From Paenibacillus faecalis (GTDB taxonomy: Bacteria > Bacillota > Bacilli > Paenibacillales > Paenibacillaceae): a stretch of 64,000 nt of DNA. The stretch is taken from contig NZ_LT985747.1 in the NCBI RefSeq assembly GCF_900289175.1, positions 3,503,624 through 3,567,623 of the forward strand. Direction: 5' to 3'. The translations under genes were made by a program, and so were the position numbers. The notes under the pieces were generated by a model that was not told the DNA's origin, did not search any database, and worked only from the letters and a program-made list of their open reading frames with translations. This document shows, piece by piece, positions 8,794 to 18,791 of the stretch. The number at the start of each line of letters is the position of its first letter. The first letter of the stretch is position 1.

Positions 8794-9237
8794 TTAATCC
8801 TCAATAATGATCTTGTTTAACTGCACATGAACCGGATTGCTGATCGTATCCCCAACAGGGCAAGTCCGTTCGATGAAATCGACAAACTCCTCAACCGTTT
8901 CCCGTGGTGCGTCAGTCTTAATATGAATGTTATATCTTATATCCGAATAGCCGCGCCGAACATCGGATTTATTCATAAATCCATCTGTATCCAGATCTCC
9001 TTCTACCTCCACCCAGAAATCCTTCAGATCAATTTTGAATTTCCCAGCATACACACTGGCTACAATCGCTTGGCAAGCTCCCAACGCGCACAATACCATC
9101 TCAACCGGATTCATTCCTTCATCGGTACCGCCTAAAGACTTCGGCTCATCAATCGTTAATTCAAAGTTTCTTGATTTCGCTTTCACTAGCGTTCCTTTTT
9201 GCAGATGTGCTGTTGCTTTAAACGTTTCTAAAGGCAT
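8794..9237 (-). CDS. OsmC/Ohr family protein
   Basis: The 147-residue protein has the two conserved redox cysteines of the family, C55 (CALGACQAI) and C126 (RTCPVGDTI). Members reduce organic peroxides or act as thiol-dependent detoxifiers in the cytoplasm. It resembles the OsmC/YhfA branch more than Ohr. The start at 9237 is preceded by GAGGG; an upstream in-frame start at 9270 has no such site. It converges on the ABC operon through a shared terminator. Confidence 0.88.
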   Translation of the reverse strand: MPLETFKATAHLQKGTLVKAKSRNFELTIDEPKSLGGTDEGMNPVEMVLCALGACQAIVASVYAGKFKIDLKDFWVEVEGDLDTDGFMNKSDVRRGYSDIRYNIHIKTDAPRETVEEFVDFIERTCPVGDTISNPVHVQLNKIIIED

Positions 9238-9410
9238 GTTAATCCCTCTTTCGGAAAATTTTAACACCATTATATCACACTTATCTGGTAGGGATAATTT
9301 TATTTTGTTTTATAGTTTAGTATCCTTATCTATACCATAATCTATGCATGCTGTCCCAAGAGATCCATTGACCCGGGGCGACTCCTTTGTCTGTTCTAAG
9401 GACGCTATCG

Positions 9411-9526
9411 GAACGAAGCATTCCTCCAATCGCTCTCGCCCCCGAATATCCTGAATTCATTTTACAAGGGAAGATATATCGAGGACAAAGGCGACCGCTA
9501 CCGCTTTTCCAGAATTGCTTCGTTCT
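9411..9526. repeat. Dispersed structured repeat, copy A
   Basis: A 116-nt intergenic element bounded by GAACGAAGCA (9411-9420) and its reverse complement TGCTTCGTTC (9517-9526). An inner imperfect arm pairs TCGCTCTCGCCCCCGA with the region ending GGACAAAGGCGA. Copies occur at 56639-56765 and, half-length, at 18792-18852. Loop and core sequences are shared, while the outer stems differ in sequence but keep pairing, so the fold seems to be what is conserved. The rest of 9238-9708 shows no gene; an ORF at 9326-9616 overlaps the repeat and is not convincing. Confidence 0.7.
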
Positions 9527-9708
9527 CTTTCGCTTGCCCATAATTTGCTCAAAAAGGCAGCAATAGACCAAAAAGCAGCAATGGCCGCGCAGGGATAACC
9601 TCCTTGGCACCGCCATTTCATTAGTTTTTGCATAATTTACTCATCAACTCTCGTCTAGTGAGTAAAACTACTTTTGTGACAGCCTCCTACTTCATGCAAT
9701 ATGCTTAT

Positions 9709-10626
9709 TTAAGATGTAACAAGCAGCGGCTCCCACGTCAATCCCTCTCCAGTGATCTGTTTCCGAAGGTCGGATATATCTCGCAACGTCTCTTCACGCT
9801 GCTTCTCAAGCGCCTGAATCGTTTCCTGGAACAATTGATCTACTTTATTCTTCGTGCTTGCAGCCTTATTTGCAATTTCCTTTTTTCGATTGGCATTATA
9901 CTGGGCGATTGCCTTGGTCAGTTCTTTATGCGACTTATTGTATCTTTTCTTCGCTTCGGTCTTGCTTATTTTCCCTACACGATATTTCCACATCGGACTG
10001 TTTAAAGAGCCAGCATTGGAACTGATGCGCAGCTTCCACATGTTACTGTTTAAAGAAGCATCCGATACGTTATTTTTCATTTTCCAAGCGGCGCTGTTCA
10101 AACTTGCCGGATTGATCGTCTGCTTGTATGACCACATGTAACTGTTCAAATAGGAGTCCGTTAACGCTTTATCAAGCTTCCATAGCGTGCTGTTCAGATG
10201 ACTGCGAGTTGCTGCCTTGCTGTACTTCCACATCGGACTAGTCAAATTCGAAGGATTGATATAGCTTCTGTACTTTCTTAAATCATTCGCTTTTGCACGA
10301 TCATTTCGGTACATCTGCTCAAGCTGTTCCAGATCAGCTTCCAGCTTATCTATCCATAATTTCTGGTCTGCGTGAACCTTGCTCTCCAATGCGTCTAATG
10401 CATCGTTTCTGGAGTCTTTGAATTGCTGAAACTCCTTGTCGATCTTCTTCTGATAAGCTTTATAGGCATTGACGGTTTTCTTGTTGTAAGCTTTGTAGTC
10501 GCTCCAAACCTGCTTGATCCATTTCTGGTCCGCAGCTTCAACGGAAGAAGCAGGCAATATGACAGCCATAGCCATCAAAAGCGCACACGTCATAAGCATG
10601 AATTTGTACAGAAACTTTGTTTTCAT
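9709..10626 (-). CDS. Secreted coiled-coil protein with six 16-residue LNSxMWK repeats
   Basis: The 305-residue protein starts at 10626 after GAGGGG and has a signal peptide (MLMTCALLMAMAVILPASS then VEAADQ). Residues ~50-125 are highly charged helix. Next come six tandem 16-residue repeats, each with L-N/T-S-x-M/L-W-K, in a continuous block. A second charged helical region (ELTKAIAQYNANRKKEIANK) closes the protein. The periodic Trp and the exact 16-residue spacing suggest an extended or superhelical scaffold outside the cell, perhaps at the wall or spore surface. I do not recognise the family, and no enzymatic motif is seen. Confidence 0.8.
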   Translation of the reverse strand: MKTKFLYKFMLMTCALLMAMAVILPASSVEAADQKWIKQVWSDYKAYNKKTVNAYKAYQKKIDKEFQQFKDSRNDALDALESKVHADQKLWIDKLEADLEQLEQMYRNDRAKANDLRKYRSYINPSNLTSPMWKYSKAATRSHLNSTLWKLDKALTDSYLNSYMWSYKQTINPASLNSAAWKMKNNVSDASLNSNMWKLRISSNAGSLNSPMWKYRVGKISKTEAKKRYNKSHKELTKAIAQYNANRKKEIANKAASTKNKVDQLFQETIQALEKQREETLRDISDLRKQITGEGLTWEPLLVTS

Positions 10627-10823
10627 GAAACAATCCCCTCGCTTTATCTCATTTAAGGAATCCAAGGGATATTTTACCTAATAAAAACTTGTCCTCCAAT
10701 ATGAAAAAGTTGAATTCATACTTTGGTACTAACAAAATAACTCCCTGGCTTCAGGCGAGTGTATATGTTTACGAATAAACGCGAACGTCAAGGACGATTA
10801 TGTGATTTTTGTACATATTGCAA

Positions 10824-10862
10824 AAAGGTTGATCTCCTGTAACAGAGAACCAACCTTTTTTA
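10824..10862 (-). terminator. Terminator after the DUF4127 gene
   Basis: The stem AAAAAGGTTG / CAACCTTTTT lies just beyond the stop at 10875 and has T-rich flanks on both strands. Confidence 0.75.
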
Positions 10863-10874
10863 ACGAACACAGTT

Positions 10875-12407
10875 CTATTTTTCAACCGTTTCAGACGTTT
10901 CCACCGCTACCCCAACCTCGAACATTCGATTCCACGGCATATACAAATCAGTAATTTTCACCTTGATTCTGTCTGTATCCACATGATCACGAGCAAACTG
11001 CTCCAGATTTTCTCTAACGAGTGACGCGATATGGCCGCGGGTTCCGTCAATTTCAAAATAGGAGTATCCCATTTCTTTCACCTGATTTTGTGACAGCTGT
11101 TGACGGACAGAAGCACAGTAACCACAATCCTCTACATAACGGAGGGCCAGAAAATCCAAATGTTCTCTTGTTGTTCCATACCTAGCAAAAAGCATCATCT
11201 GGGCAATTACCGTCCCAAGTGTGTTAGAGCTTGTGTTCCAACCCGCATATCCGGCGAGTTCAAACAATATGCCCTTCTGTCGAAGCAGCTTTAACAGCTG
11301 CAAATCTCCTCCATTGGCATAGGCTACATCGGCAACCGCGACAGGCTTTCGATATCTTTTCATAATGAAGTTAGCGTATTCCACAAGCTCCGCGGTATTG
11401 CGCTGTACTTGATAGGATGCCTCTGGTGCAGGCTGATTGTTTGATTCGGTCATCTCTTCACCAGGGGCATTGATAAGCAGAATCATGTCAGCCTCTTGGG
11501 CGCTTGCAGCAACCTGACCGCCGGCAGCCAAAATTTGATATTTCACGCTTTCAAACAGCGGCCTATCCTCATATAGAGGTATTACAAAGGGGGCCCCTGT
11601 ACCTGAAAAACGCGGATACACAAAAGGCATGTCGCCATTCATCTCATTGATCATTCGAACGGTGAGCGTACAGCCGGCTTCATCCGCACCCGGATACATC
11701 AAGGCGGACAGCTCCACATTCCTGAGCATCATTTCCTCTCTCAGCAGCTGCTGATCTTTGGCCGTCCAGCCATATGGCGCCGAATCATCCTGCGGAATGA
11801 TAAGGAAATCGATGACCCCTTCCTCGACGTATCGAAGTACCTCCTGATTGGCAGCACGATTAAGTGCCCTGCGCCCAAGATAGTCACTTTCCACCTCTTC
11901 CGGCAGCACCTTCTCGATCTGGCGCAGTTCTTCAATCTCCGCTTCGGTTGCCAGCCCCAGCTCCAGACGGTGAGTGATGTAACCTTTACGGAACAGCTCA
12001 CGCCCATACATCTCGTAGTAATCCGGCTCTTCATCCGAACTGGAATATTGTGGGCAACGCATAATAAGATGCATCGCATACAGCTTTAAATCCGGCTTCT
12101 GTTTCTTCAGTTCACGTAGAAGAGACATCCGTCTCATGATTTCCTCTTCATCCAGATGATGAAGGCGTGAGGGAACGATGCCGCCGTACAACAACGTATC
12201 CAATGAAACGATTGCGCCGTCTGCACTCTTGCATTCTTCCGCAAGCCATGATCCAAGACGTTCGGTATTACCCGGCTGCTTCTTGCGTCCCATCATCTCC
12301 AGTGCCGGACGAATCATACGAAATCCAGTCCCCTTGATCAATAGCGACGGGTACTCATAGTTGCACGGCCTTTCATCCAGCGGCAAGTATACGATCTTTT
12401 TTTCCAC
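10875..12407 (-). CDS. DUF4127 family protein
   Basis: The 510-residue protein begins IVYLPLDERPCNYEYP and contains the segments GAIVSLDTLLYGGIVPSRLH and NTSSNTLGTVIAQMM, typical of DUF4127. Members are cytoplasmic, of unknown reaction, and often lie near sugar or cell-envelope genes. There is no signal peptide. It stands alone, with a terminator downstream and a long upstream gap. A phosphatase-like or isomerase-like alpha/beta fold is possible but cannot be shown here. Confidence 0.85.
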   Translation of the reverse strand: MEKKIVYLPLDERPCNYEYPSLLIKGTGFRMIRPALEMMGRKKQPGNTERLGSWLAEECKSADGAIVSLDTLLYGGIVPSRLHHLDEEEIMRRMSLLRELKKQKPDLKLYAMHLIMRCPQYSSSDEEPDYYEMYGRELFRKGYITHRLELGLATEAEIEELRQIEKVLPEEVESDYLGRRALNRAANQEVLRYVEEGVIDFLIIPQDDSAPYGWTAKDQQLLREEMMLRNVELSALMYPGADEAGCTLTVRMINEMNGDMPFVYPRFSGTGAPFVIPLYEDRPLFESVKYQILAAGGQVAASAQEADMILLINAPGEEMTESNNQPAPEASYQVQRNTAELVEYANFIMKRYRKPVAVADVAYANGGDLQLLKLLRQKGILFELAGYAGWNTSSNTLGTVIAQMMLFARYGTTREHLDFLALRYVEDCGYCASVRQQLSQNQVKEMGYSYFEIDGTRGHIASLVRENLEQFARDHVDTDRIKVKITDLYMPWNRMFEVGVAVETSETVEK

Positions 12408-12660
12408 GTATTAGCACTCCCTTATATAACGTTTTCATAAATATGTTTTCAGCAGTACCAGTTGGATTCAGTTTACCATAGAAAAGCACCGCTCGGGAGT
12501 ATTTTTCCTTTTTTATTTTTAAAAAAGAATAATTTATTCGTCTAAACCGACACAAAAAGAACCGGACTCAGCCGATTCTCCTGATTCGCATGTTCGATCG
12601 TTTCATCCTACAAGGATTTTAGTAGAGATCAAACATACTTACCTTTCTAAGCATACTATC
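12408..12660. other. Gene-free stretch upstream of the DUF4127 gene
   Basis: The stretch is AT-rich with a long T/A tract near 12506-12535. It contains a short reading frame (12373-12555) that overlaps the DUF4127 start and has no ribosome site. A promoter for the minus-strand gene is expected here, but no clear -35/-10 pair was resolved. Confidence 0.4.
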
Positions 12661-12696
12661 AAAAAGCGCCCGGTTCTCTTATGAATCAGGCGCTTT
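12661..12696 (-). terminator. Terminator after rlmA
   Basis: The stem AAAGCGCC / GGCGCTTT with a 20-nt loop is followed on the minus strand by a T tract. It lies 19 bp beyond the rlmA stop. Confidence 0.75.
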
Positions 12697-12714
12697 GCAC
12701 ATGAACTATTACTA

Positions 12715-13605
12715 TTATTTTTTCCTTCCGATCAAAATCAAAAAGTCACAGCTGATTTCATTCAGGTGCTTACTCAGTACCTGCCGGGTCTGCTGCTCAT
12801 CCGCCCCCCAGGATAACGGGGTCATGTACACCAGATGCTCCAGCTGCACCGGATCGAGATGAACCTTATATTGAAGCCGTTCCTGATGAAGCAGCTCAAA
12901 GCTTTGCTTGAACAGTTCCACAGTCTGCTCATTGGAATACGCCTGGCGCTCACTTTCCGTATATAACAAGCTTCTCAGCTCTTTCAGGTATTCGCTGTCT
13001 GGTACAACCTTGATCAGAAGCCCGTCATCTGTTAGCAGTCTCTCAAATTCCGCATAATTGGAAGGCGATAAAATATTCAGAATGACGTGAAACGACTGAT
13101 CGGCAAACGGGCATTTTGCCAGGTCAGCAACACACCATAGGTTAGAGCCGTCATCCCGCGCGGCCATCTGCACTCCCTCTTTGGATATATCGATCCCGAT
13201 TCCCAATACGTCCGATTCTAGAAGAGAGCTTACTTTCTCCCGAAGGGCGCTCAAGTGAGAGCCTTCCCCGCATCCCGCGTCAAGAAGAACGACTTTATCG
13301 TTTCCCATCGACTCCTGCCGCTCACTTATAATTTCACTCAACCGGACCAGCAGCGGCTCAAAAAAAGACGCTTGATTGATCATTTTTCGCGCTTCAAACA
13401 TCCGTTTGTCATACTTTGTCCTGGACGGATTGGTGAGCATATTGACATAGCCCTGCTTAGCGAGATCAAACCGGTGACCGTTTACGCAAAGCAAGCTTTT
13501 TACCTCATCTACGCCCAGCGCATCTCGACATATCGGACATCGAAACAACGCTTTATTCTGCTCCATAAGCCGGGCACTTGCTAATAACTTCCCGCTTCTG
13601 GTCAT
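12715..13605 (-). CDS. rlmA: 23S rRNA (guanine-N1)-methyltransferase RlmA family
   Basis: The 296-residue protein has the RlmA N-terminal zinc site (C23, C26, C40, H44 in FRCPICRDALG...CVNGHRFD) followed by the typical AKQGYVNML. A class I SAM-binding domain follows (VLLDAGCGEGSHL, then GIGIDISKEG). RlmA proteins methylate N1 of G745 or G748 in 23S rRNA helix 35; the latter type (TlrB/RlmAII) affects tylosin sensitivity. The ATG at 13605 sits 8 nt after GGAG, so it is preferred to a GTG at 13614. Which guanine is modified cannot be told. Confidence 0.88.
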   Translation of the reverse strand: MTRSGKLLASARLMEQNKALFRCPICRDALGVDEVKSLLCVNGHRFDLAKQGYVNMLTNPSRTKYDKRMFEARKMINQASFFEPLLVRLSEIISERQESMGNDKVVLLDAGCGEGSHLSALREKVSSLLESDVLGIGIDISKEGVQMAARDDGSNLWCVADLAKCPFADQSFHVILNILSPSNYAEFERLLTDDGLLIKVVPDSEYLKELRSLLYTESERQAYSNEQTVELFKQSFELLHQERLQYKVHLDPVQLEHLVYMTPLSWGADEQQTRQVLSKHLNEISCDFLILIGRKK

Positions 13606-13679
13606 GTTGAACACTCCTATTCCTGATCTATATACGGAACATCCGCTACCCGGTTATCATAACACACTGCCTGTCCACA

Positions 13680-15152
13680 TTACGACTGATGAAGCAAATG
13701 GCTGAGACACGCCAGCGGTTTTCGTCCTACGATTAACGAAGTTCCGTCCGAATACCCCTCTTCCCGACCTGCCAGCTCTTGAATCAATATATTTCTATAT
13801 TTGACTAGTTCTGATGCCATAGACGGGGAATTCGCCAAATCCGTCACTTCATGCGGATCGTCGATCAGGTTAAACAGCTGTTCGCGGCCGGACTGAGAAA
13901 ACCAGATGTATTTCATTTTCCCATCCGTAATGTAGTGATTGGAGAGATGATCAAGGGAATGCTCACCATGAATGTACTCTCTCCATTCGGATACCTCGCC
14001 GCGGCATAGGTCTAATACGCTTTTTCCGTCAACCGAGTCGGGAATCGGCACTCCGGCGGCTTCAAGCAGAGTCGGCATAATATCCCGCATTTCCACAACA
14101 TGATCTATTGTAGAACCGCCTTTGAGAGACAGCCGGTTGCCCGGGTCATACAACAAAAATGGCACTTTGGCGCTGCCTTCATAAGGCAGAGATTTTCTGA
14201 AGTAATGATGGTCCCCCATCAGCTCACCATGATCTGAGGTGAAAAGTATCACCGTATCATTTAAAACCCCATGCTCGGAAAGCGCATTCATCAAACGTCC
14301 GATTTGATCATCCAAATGAGTAATTAATGCATAATATCCTGCCAGTGCACGCTTCAATCGCGCTTCCTTCAGCTTACCGAAAGCTGTTTCCGGAGAAGTA
14401 TCTCCCTTGGCAGCTGCTTCCGAGTCAACCCAGCTTCCGACAGGCGGCAGTGGAATATCGAGATCCTTATACATATCGAAATATACCTGTGGCGGATCAA
14501 AAGGCGGATGTGGCCGAACAAAGGATGTCCATAAAAAGAACGGCTTCGAAGGGTCCCGGCGACGCAAGAAATCAATAGACTCGCTAACAACCCAATTCGT
14601 CGGATGATATTTCTCCTCCAAATGCCACGGTCTGGTGACCGTTGACGCATTACAGTCCAAACCATGATCGATCAGGTCCTGATCTACGCCAGCTTGACCT
14701 CGAAGCCAGTGTAAATAATCATCGCATTGATCATAGTGCTCAAGAACATGGACACGGCTTTTATCCCGATTGTAATGCATATAGCCATCATGAAGCACTA
14801 CGTTATGAAAACCGCATAAGTTCCGGGTCGGATATACGTGCATCTTGCCAACGCATTGAGTGTGGTATCCGGCAGCAGCCAGCTCCCCCGGCAGCATATG
14901 AGGGTATGTCCATGGAACCTGATCCATATAACCTACACGTCCGTGCGATCGCTGGCTCATTCCTGTGAAAATAGCAGCACGGGCAGGGATACAACTCGGA
15001 GTCGCAGAATAGGCATTTTTGAAAAAAACGCCTCGATTCGCCAGCTTGTCCAAATTCGGCGTTTCCACAACAGAGTGTCCAGCTGCGCTTAAGCAATCCC
15101 CTCGCATTTGATCTACCGTAATCAGAAGCACATTAAGTTTTTCTTGTTGCAT
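13680..15152 (-). CDS. Sulfatase family hydrolase (alkaline phosphatase superfamily)
   Basis: The 490-residue protein has the metal-binding start LITVDQMRGD, the sulfatase signature CIPARAAIFTG with Cys54 in the position converted to formylglycine, GKMHVYP, and FTSDHGELMGDH for further metal ligands. There is no signal peptide, so it is predicted cytoplasmic. It probably cleaves sulfate or phosphonate esters of sugars or choline-like compounds. The ATG at 15152 follows GAGGGG with 9-nt spacing. A formylglycine-generating enzyme or anaerobic maturase would be required and is not in this window. Confidence 0.9.
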   Translation of the reverse strand: MQQEKLNVLLITVDQMRGDCLSAAGHSVVETPNLDKLANRGVFFKNAYSATPSCIPARAAIFTGMSQRSHGRVGYMDQVPWTYPHMLPGELAAAGYHTQCVGKMHVYPTRNLCGFHNVVLHDGYMHYNRDKSRVHVLEHYDQCDDYLHWLRGQAGVDQDLIDHGLDCNASTVTRPWHLEEKYHPTNWVVSESIDFLRRRDPSKPFFLWTSFVRPHPPFDPPQVYFDMYKDLDIPLPPVGSWVDSEAAAKGDTSPETAFGKLKEARLKRALAGYYALITHLDDQIGRLMNALSEHGVLNDTVILFTSDHGELMGDHHYFRKSLPYEGSAKVPFLLYDPGNRLSLKGGSTIDHVVEMRDIMPTLLEAAGVPIPDSVDGKSVLDLCRGEVSEWREYIHGEHSLDHLSNHYITDGKMKYIWFSQSGREQLFNLIDDPHEVTDLANSPSMASELVKYRNILIQELAGREEGYSDGTSLIVGRKPLACLSHLLHQS

Positions 15153-15459
15153 CAAGTGAAACCCCTCTTTTCATCTTATGTATTAGTAGTTGCTTCTTCA
15201 TCCTGCTTACAACAATTCTCCTTCAAACGGCCAATTCCTGTATCCTTTTATGACTGAAGTTAGAAAGTAGGGCACGAATATTGTAGCAATATGAAGCAAT
15301 GGTGGCCTACTAGGTAGTTCTTCATCACCTTCCAGCGTCCCATTCCAAATTAGTCCTTTTCTTCCCCATTGCCAAAACAAGGGTTAGTCCTTTAGATGTT
15401 AGTTCCAAAATGTTCCTAGTTACAAATAACCAACTTTATACATCTGCTTCTGTATATGC

Positions 15460-15489
15460 TTGACCACTCGAAATATCGACTTATACAAT
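15460..15489 (+). promoter_or_regulatory. Possible sigma-A promoter of the SLH gene
   Basis: TTGACC (15460-15465) and TACAAT (15484-15489) are 18 bp apart and 44 bp before the start codon. The remainder of the 380-bp gap from 15153 shows no gene or strong structure. Confidence 0.45.
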
Positions 15490-15532
15490 GTATTTTGTAG
15501 CAATTTAGCAAATATTAGATGGAGGATTGTAC

Positions 15533-16588
15533 ATGTTGAGACTGAGACGATTTGCACCCCTGCTTTTAGCCCTTTCCCTATTTCTGGGATTGAACCCGAA
15601 TCAGGCATTTGCGGGTGTAACTTTTCACGATATTGACAACCACTGGGCGAAAGCGACCATCGAGTGGGGCGTCGAGAAAGGCATCGTAAACGGGTATGCT
15701 AACGGCACATTTATGCCTAATCAAAATGTAACCGAAGCGGAGTTCATCCGTATGCTTGTAGTTGGCATCAGTGGTAAGGATCTGGAAGAATCATATTTGA
15801 CTGAATATTGGTCTGATAAATACTATAACTATCTTTATTTCAAAAACTATCCGGTTCGCGGTTTTGCAGACAAAAAAATCCGAAGTCAGTATATTACACG
15901 TACCCAGGTTGCAGAACTCGTATCCAGCGCAGATGGAGTCAATTATTCAGGAGATCAGGCGATCCAATATGTGCTTGGTAAAAAATATGCAAAAGGACGG
16001 ATTAAAGGTGAATACACGATCCGCGGATATATGGGCCACGAAACGATCACCCGGGCAGAAGTGCTTCAGCTCATTAAAAATTTAACAGATCGCGGCATGT
16101 CCATACTGTATGATCGTCCGATTGAAAGCAGCCCGGCAGCCAGTCTTCCTAAGCTCCCGACCGAATGGGATTTATACCGGGACAATATGTATATGGTCAT
16201 CCGTCAGAACGTATTTTCAAAATACAGCGGATATCGCATTTACGACGACGGTAATAATGGTGTCGTCATGACCCGCACGAAGCAGCAAGGTCAGGTCGAT
16301 CACGCAGTCACCGTACAGTTTGAGCCTCAGATCATGTCTTTCAGCAGTGTAACGCTATCCAACAGCAGCGATAGCACGCAGCGCAATATGCTGTGGGACG
16401 TACTGGATTTATACGGTTTCAAAATCGATAAGAAATATCTTTTAACCAAAGTCGATTCCGCAGTAAAAAACAAAAAAGAAATTCAGCTGAAAGTAAGCGG
16501 AAAAACGCTCGTTATTGACCCGCTCATCTCAAGTCCAACCGGACAGATCAAGGTTTATTATAAATGGTGGGATGGCTCTCGCGCCTAA
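15533..16588 (+). CDS. Secreted S-layer homology (SLH) domain protein
   Basis: The 351-residue protein starts at an ATG 6 nt after GGAGG. It has a signal peptide (FAPLLLALSLFLGLN, cleavage after QAFA). A clear SLH repeat follows at residues ~27-75 (FHDIDNHWAKATIEWGVEKG), then one or two more divergent SLH-like units up to ~195 (GHETITRAEVLQLI). SLH domains bind pyruvylated secondary wall polymer, so the protein is held at the cell surface. The C-terminal ~150 residues are unrecognised and rich in beta-strand character. Confidence 0.85.
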   Translation: MLRLRRFAPLLLALSLFLGLNPNQAFAGVTFHDIDNHWAKATIEWGVEKGIVNGYANGTFMPNQNVTEAEFIRMLVVGISGKDLEESYLTEYWSDKYYNYLYFKNYPVRGFADKKIRSQYITRTQVAELVSSADGVNYSGDQAIQYVLGKKYAKGRIKGEYTIRGYMGHETITRAEVLQLIKNLTDRGMSILYDRPIESSPAASLPKLPTEWDLYRDNMYMVIRQNVFSKYSGYRIYDDGNNGVVMTRTKQQGQVDHAVTVQFEPQIMSFSSVTLSNSSDSTQRNMLWDVLDLYGFKIDKKYLLTKVDSAVKNKKEIQLKVSGKTLVIDPLISSPTGQIKVYYKWWDGSRA

Positions 16589-16616
16589 GCCTTTGCGATT
16601 ACATAACATAACGTTT

Positions 16617-16666
16617 GATGGAAGGGGTGTCTCTAAGATCTTTCAGATCTGGGCATCCCTTCATCT
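16617..16666 (+). terminator. Hairpin after the SLH gene, possible terminator
   Basis: A long imperfect stem pairs GATGGAAGGGGTGTC with GGCATCCCTTCATC, with an inner AAGATCT/AGATCT hairpin. The following sequence is only moderately T-rich. Confidence 0.5.
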
Positions 16667-16744
16667 GTTGTGATTTCATTCTCTTCAACGTGTTGCAGCC
16701 GAAACCGGCCCGCTTATGATTTTGGCTGTCGATATTGAATAAAC

Positions 16745-16783
16745 AATAAACCAGACCCCTTAAGCAAAGGTCTGGTTTATTGC
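16745..16783 (-). terminator. Terminator after htpG
   Basis: A strong 12-bp stem ATAAACCAGACC / GGTCTGGTTTAT lies 15 bp beyond the htpG stop. Confidence 0.75.
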
Positions 16784-16796
16784 ACGTACCGTTTAT

Positions 16797-18677
16797 TTAT
16801 ACCATGATTTTGCAAATATCATTGGTGAACTCAACCGGATCTGAAACCGGCAGGCCTTCAATCAACAGCGCCTGATTATATAACAAGTTTGTGTACAGCG
16901 CCAATTTTTCCTTATCGTTCTGATGAGCGTCCTTCAAAGACTTGAACACTTCATGATGGATGTTAATTTCGAGCACTTTGTCCGCTTTAACATCCTGGTT
17001 GTTCGGCATCGCACTCAGGATTTTCTCCATCTCAATTGTTAATTCGCCTTCGGCGCTCAGACATACCGGATGGGACTTCAGACGCTTGGATGCTTTAACA
17101 CCCTTTACCTTATCCCCCAGAATGCTGCTCATCGACTCGAACAACTCTTTGTTCTCGCTTTCTTCCGCTTCGCTTGCTTTATCATCCGCATCCGGCTCAA
17201 TGCCAAGGTCGCCGCTTGATACCGACTTGAACTCTTTTTCCTTATAAGTCATCAGCATCTTGATCGCGAACTCATCCACATCATCGGTGAAATACAGAAT
17301 CTCATACCCTTTATCGGCTACTAGCTCTGTCTGCGGCAGCTTCTCAATCCGTTCGATCGATTCACCGGAAGCGTAATAGATATACTTCTGATCCTCAGGC
17401 ATTCTCGATACATATTCATCTAGCGTAACCAGCTTTTTCTCTTTGGAAGAATAGAACATCAGCAGATCTTGCAGCACATCCTTATGTTGACCAAAATCAT
17501 TGTACACACCGAATTTGAGCTGTCTGCCAAAGGACTGATAAAATTTCTCATATTTTTCTCTTTCGTCTTTCAACATGCTTTGCAGTGCGCTTTTGATTTT
17601 GCTTTTAATGTTTCTTGCAATCATCGTCAGCTGACGGTCATGTTGCAGCATCTCTCTTGAAATGTTCAATGACAGATCCTCAGAATCAACCATACCTTTG
17701 ACAAAACTGAAATAATCCGGAAGCAGGTCTGCACACTTGTCCATAATTAGAACACCGTTAGAGTACAGCTCAAGTCCCTTCTCGTATTCCTTCGTATAGT
17801 AATCGAACGGAGTATTTTCCGGAATGAACATGATCGCATTGTATACAACGGCCCCGTCCGCTTTAATATGGATATGCTTGAGCGGCTTATCAAAGCCATA
17901 GCGCTTCTCGGCATAGAAGTTCTCGTAATCCTCATCTGTTAGCTCGCTTTTATTTTTACGCCAGATCGGAACCATGCTGTTGACGATTTGTTCTTCAACA
18001 TATTCCTCAAATTCATTCTCCGTGCCTTCCTTAGGACGCTGGCCTTTCATATCCATCTTGATCGGATAGCGGATAAAGTCCGAATATTTTTTAATAATGG
18101 CCTTCAGTCGATATTCCTCAAGATATTCGTCGTACTGGTCATCTTCTGTATTTTCTTTAATCTTCAGAACGATCTCCGTCCCTACCGTATCCTTCTCACA
18201 AGGCTCGATCGTATATCCATCAGCGCCGGAGGATTCCCATCGGAATGCTTGATCGCTGCCGAGTGCTTTACTTGTTACAGTCACCACATCAGCTACCATA
18301 AAGGCCGAATAAAATCCGACACCGAATTGACCGATAATATTATGCCCGTCCTTCGCCTCATTCTCGTTTTTAAATGCAAGGGAACCACTCTTCGCGATGA
18401 TACCCAAATTGTTTTCCAGCTCTTCCTGGGTCATTCCAATCCCCGTATCGGTAATCGTCAGCGTGCGATTGTCTTTATCTACTTTTACTTTGATATAATA
18501 GTCATCTTTATTAAATACTAGATTATCGTCAGTGAGCGCCTTATAGTAAATCTTGTCGATTGCGTCACTTGCGTTCGAAATCAGCTCTCTGAGAAAGATT
18601 TCACGCTGCGTATAGATGGAGTTAATCATCATTTCGAGCAATCGTTTGGATTCCGCTTTAAATTCCTTTTTAGCCAT
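16797..18677 (-). CDS. htpG: Molecular chaperone HtpG (Hsp90 family)
   Basis: The 626-residue length matches bacterial HtpG. The N-terminal GHKL ATPase motifs are present: [22 protein letters not shown] and GQFGVGFYS. The middle domain follows with NISREMLQ and the catalytic-loop region, then the C-terminal dimerisation domain. It is an ATP-dependent cytosolic chaperone. The ATG at 18677 follows AAGGGAGA. It is preceded by a CIRCE operator and a sigma-A-type promoter, so HrcA control is predicted; in Bacillus subtilis htpG is instead outside the HrcA regulon. Confidence 0.97.
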   Translation of the reverse strand: MAKKEFKAESKRLLEMMINSIYTQREIFLRELISNASDAIDKIYYKALTDDNLVFNKDDYYIKVKVDKDNRTLTITDTGIGMTQEELENNLGIIAKSGSLAFKNENEAKDGHNIIGQFGVGFYSAFMVADVVTVTSKALGSDQAFRWESSGADGYTIEPCEKDTVGTEIVLKIKENTEDDQYDEYLEEYRLKAIIKKYSDFIRYPIKMDMKGQRPKEGTENEFEEYVEEQIVNSMVPIWRKNKSELTDEDYENFYAEKRYGFDKPLKHIHIKADGAVVYNAIMFIPENTPFDYYTKEYEKGLELYSNGVLIMDKCADLLPDYFSFVKGMVDSEDLSLNISREMLQHDRQLTMIARNIKSKIKSALQSMLKDEREKYEKFYQSFGRQLKFGVYNDFGQHKDVLQDLLMFYSSKEKKLVTLDEYVSRMPEDQKYIYYASGESIERIEKLPQTELVADKGYEILYFTDDVDEFAIKMLMTYKEKEFKSVSSGDLGIEPDADDKASEAEESENKELFESMSSILGDKVKGVKASKRLKSHPVCLSAEGELTIEMEKILSAMPNNQDVKADKVLEINIHHEVFKSLKDAHQNDKEKLALYTNLLYNQALLIEGLPVSDPVEFTNDICKIMV

Positions 18678-18709
18678 GAATGAATCTCCCTTCAATGCAT
18701 AATGATTTT

Positions 18710-18736
18710 TTAGCACTCCTCTATCGAGAGTGCCAA
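18710..18736 (-). promoter_or_regulatory. CIRCE operator (HrcA binding site) of htpG
   Basis: TTAGCACTC, a 9-bp spacer, and GAGTGCCAA match the CIRCE consensus (TTAGCACTC-N9-GAGTGCTAA) with one mismatch. It lies 33 bp upstream of the htpG start and just downstream of the promoter, so HrcA would block transcription until heat shock. Confidence 0.9.
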
Positions 18737-18746
18737 CACTACTTTT

Positions 18747-18775
18747 ATTTAACACGTTATATTTTTCTATGTCAA
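18747..18775 (-). promoter_or_regulatory. Sigma-A promoter of htpG
   Basis: On the minus strand TTGACA (18775-18770) and TTAAAT (18752-18747) are separated by exactly 17 bp and lie immediately upstream of the CIRCE element. Confidence 0.75.
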
Positions 18776-18791
18776 TATGTAGAGGGGGATT

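Noticed and set aside
9326..9616. A 96-codon minus-strand reading frame
   Set aside because: It overlaps the structured repeat, has no ribosome site and no family-like sequence.
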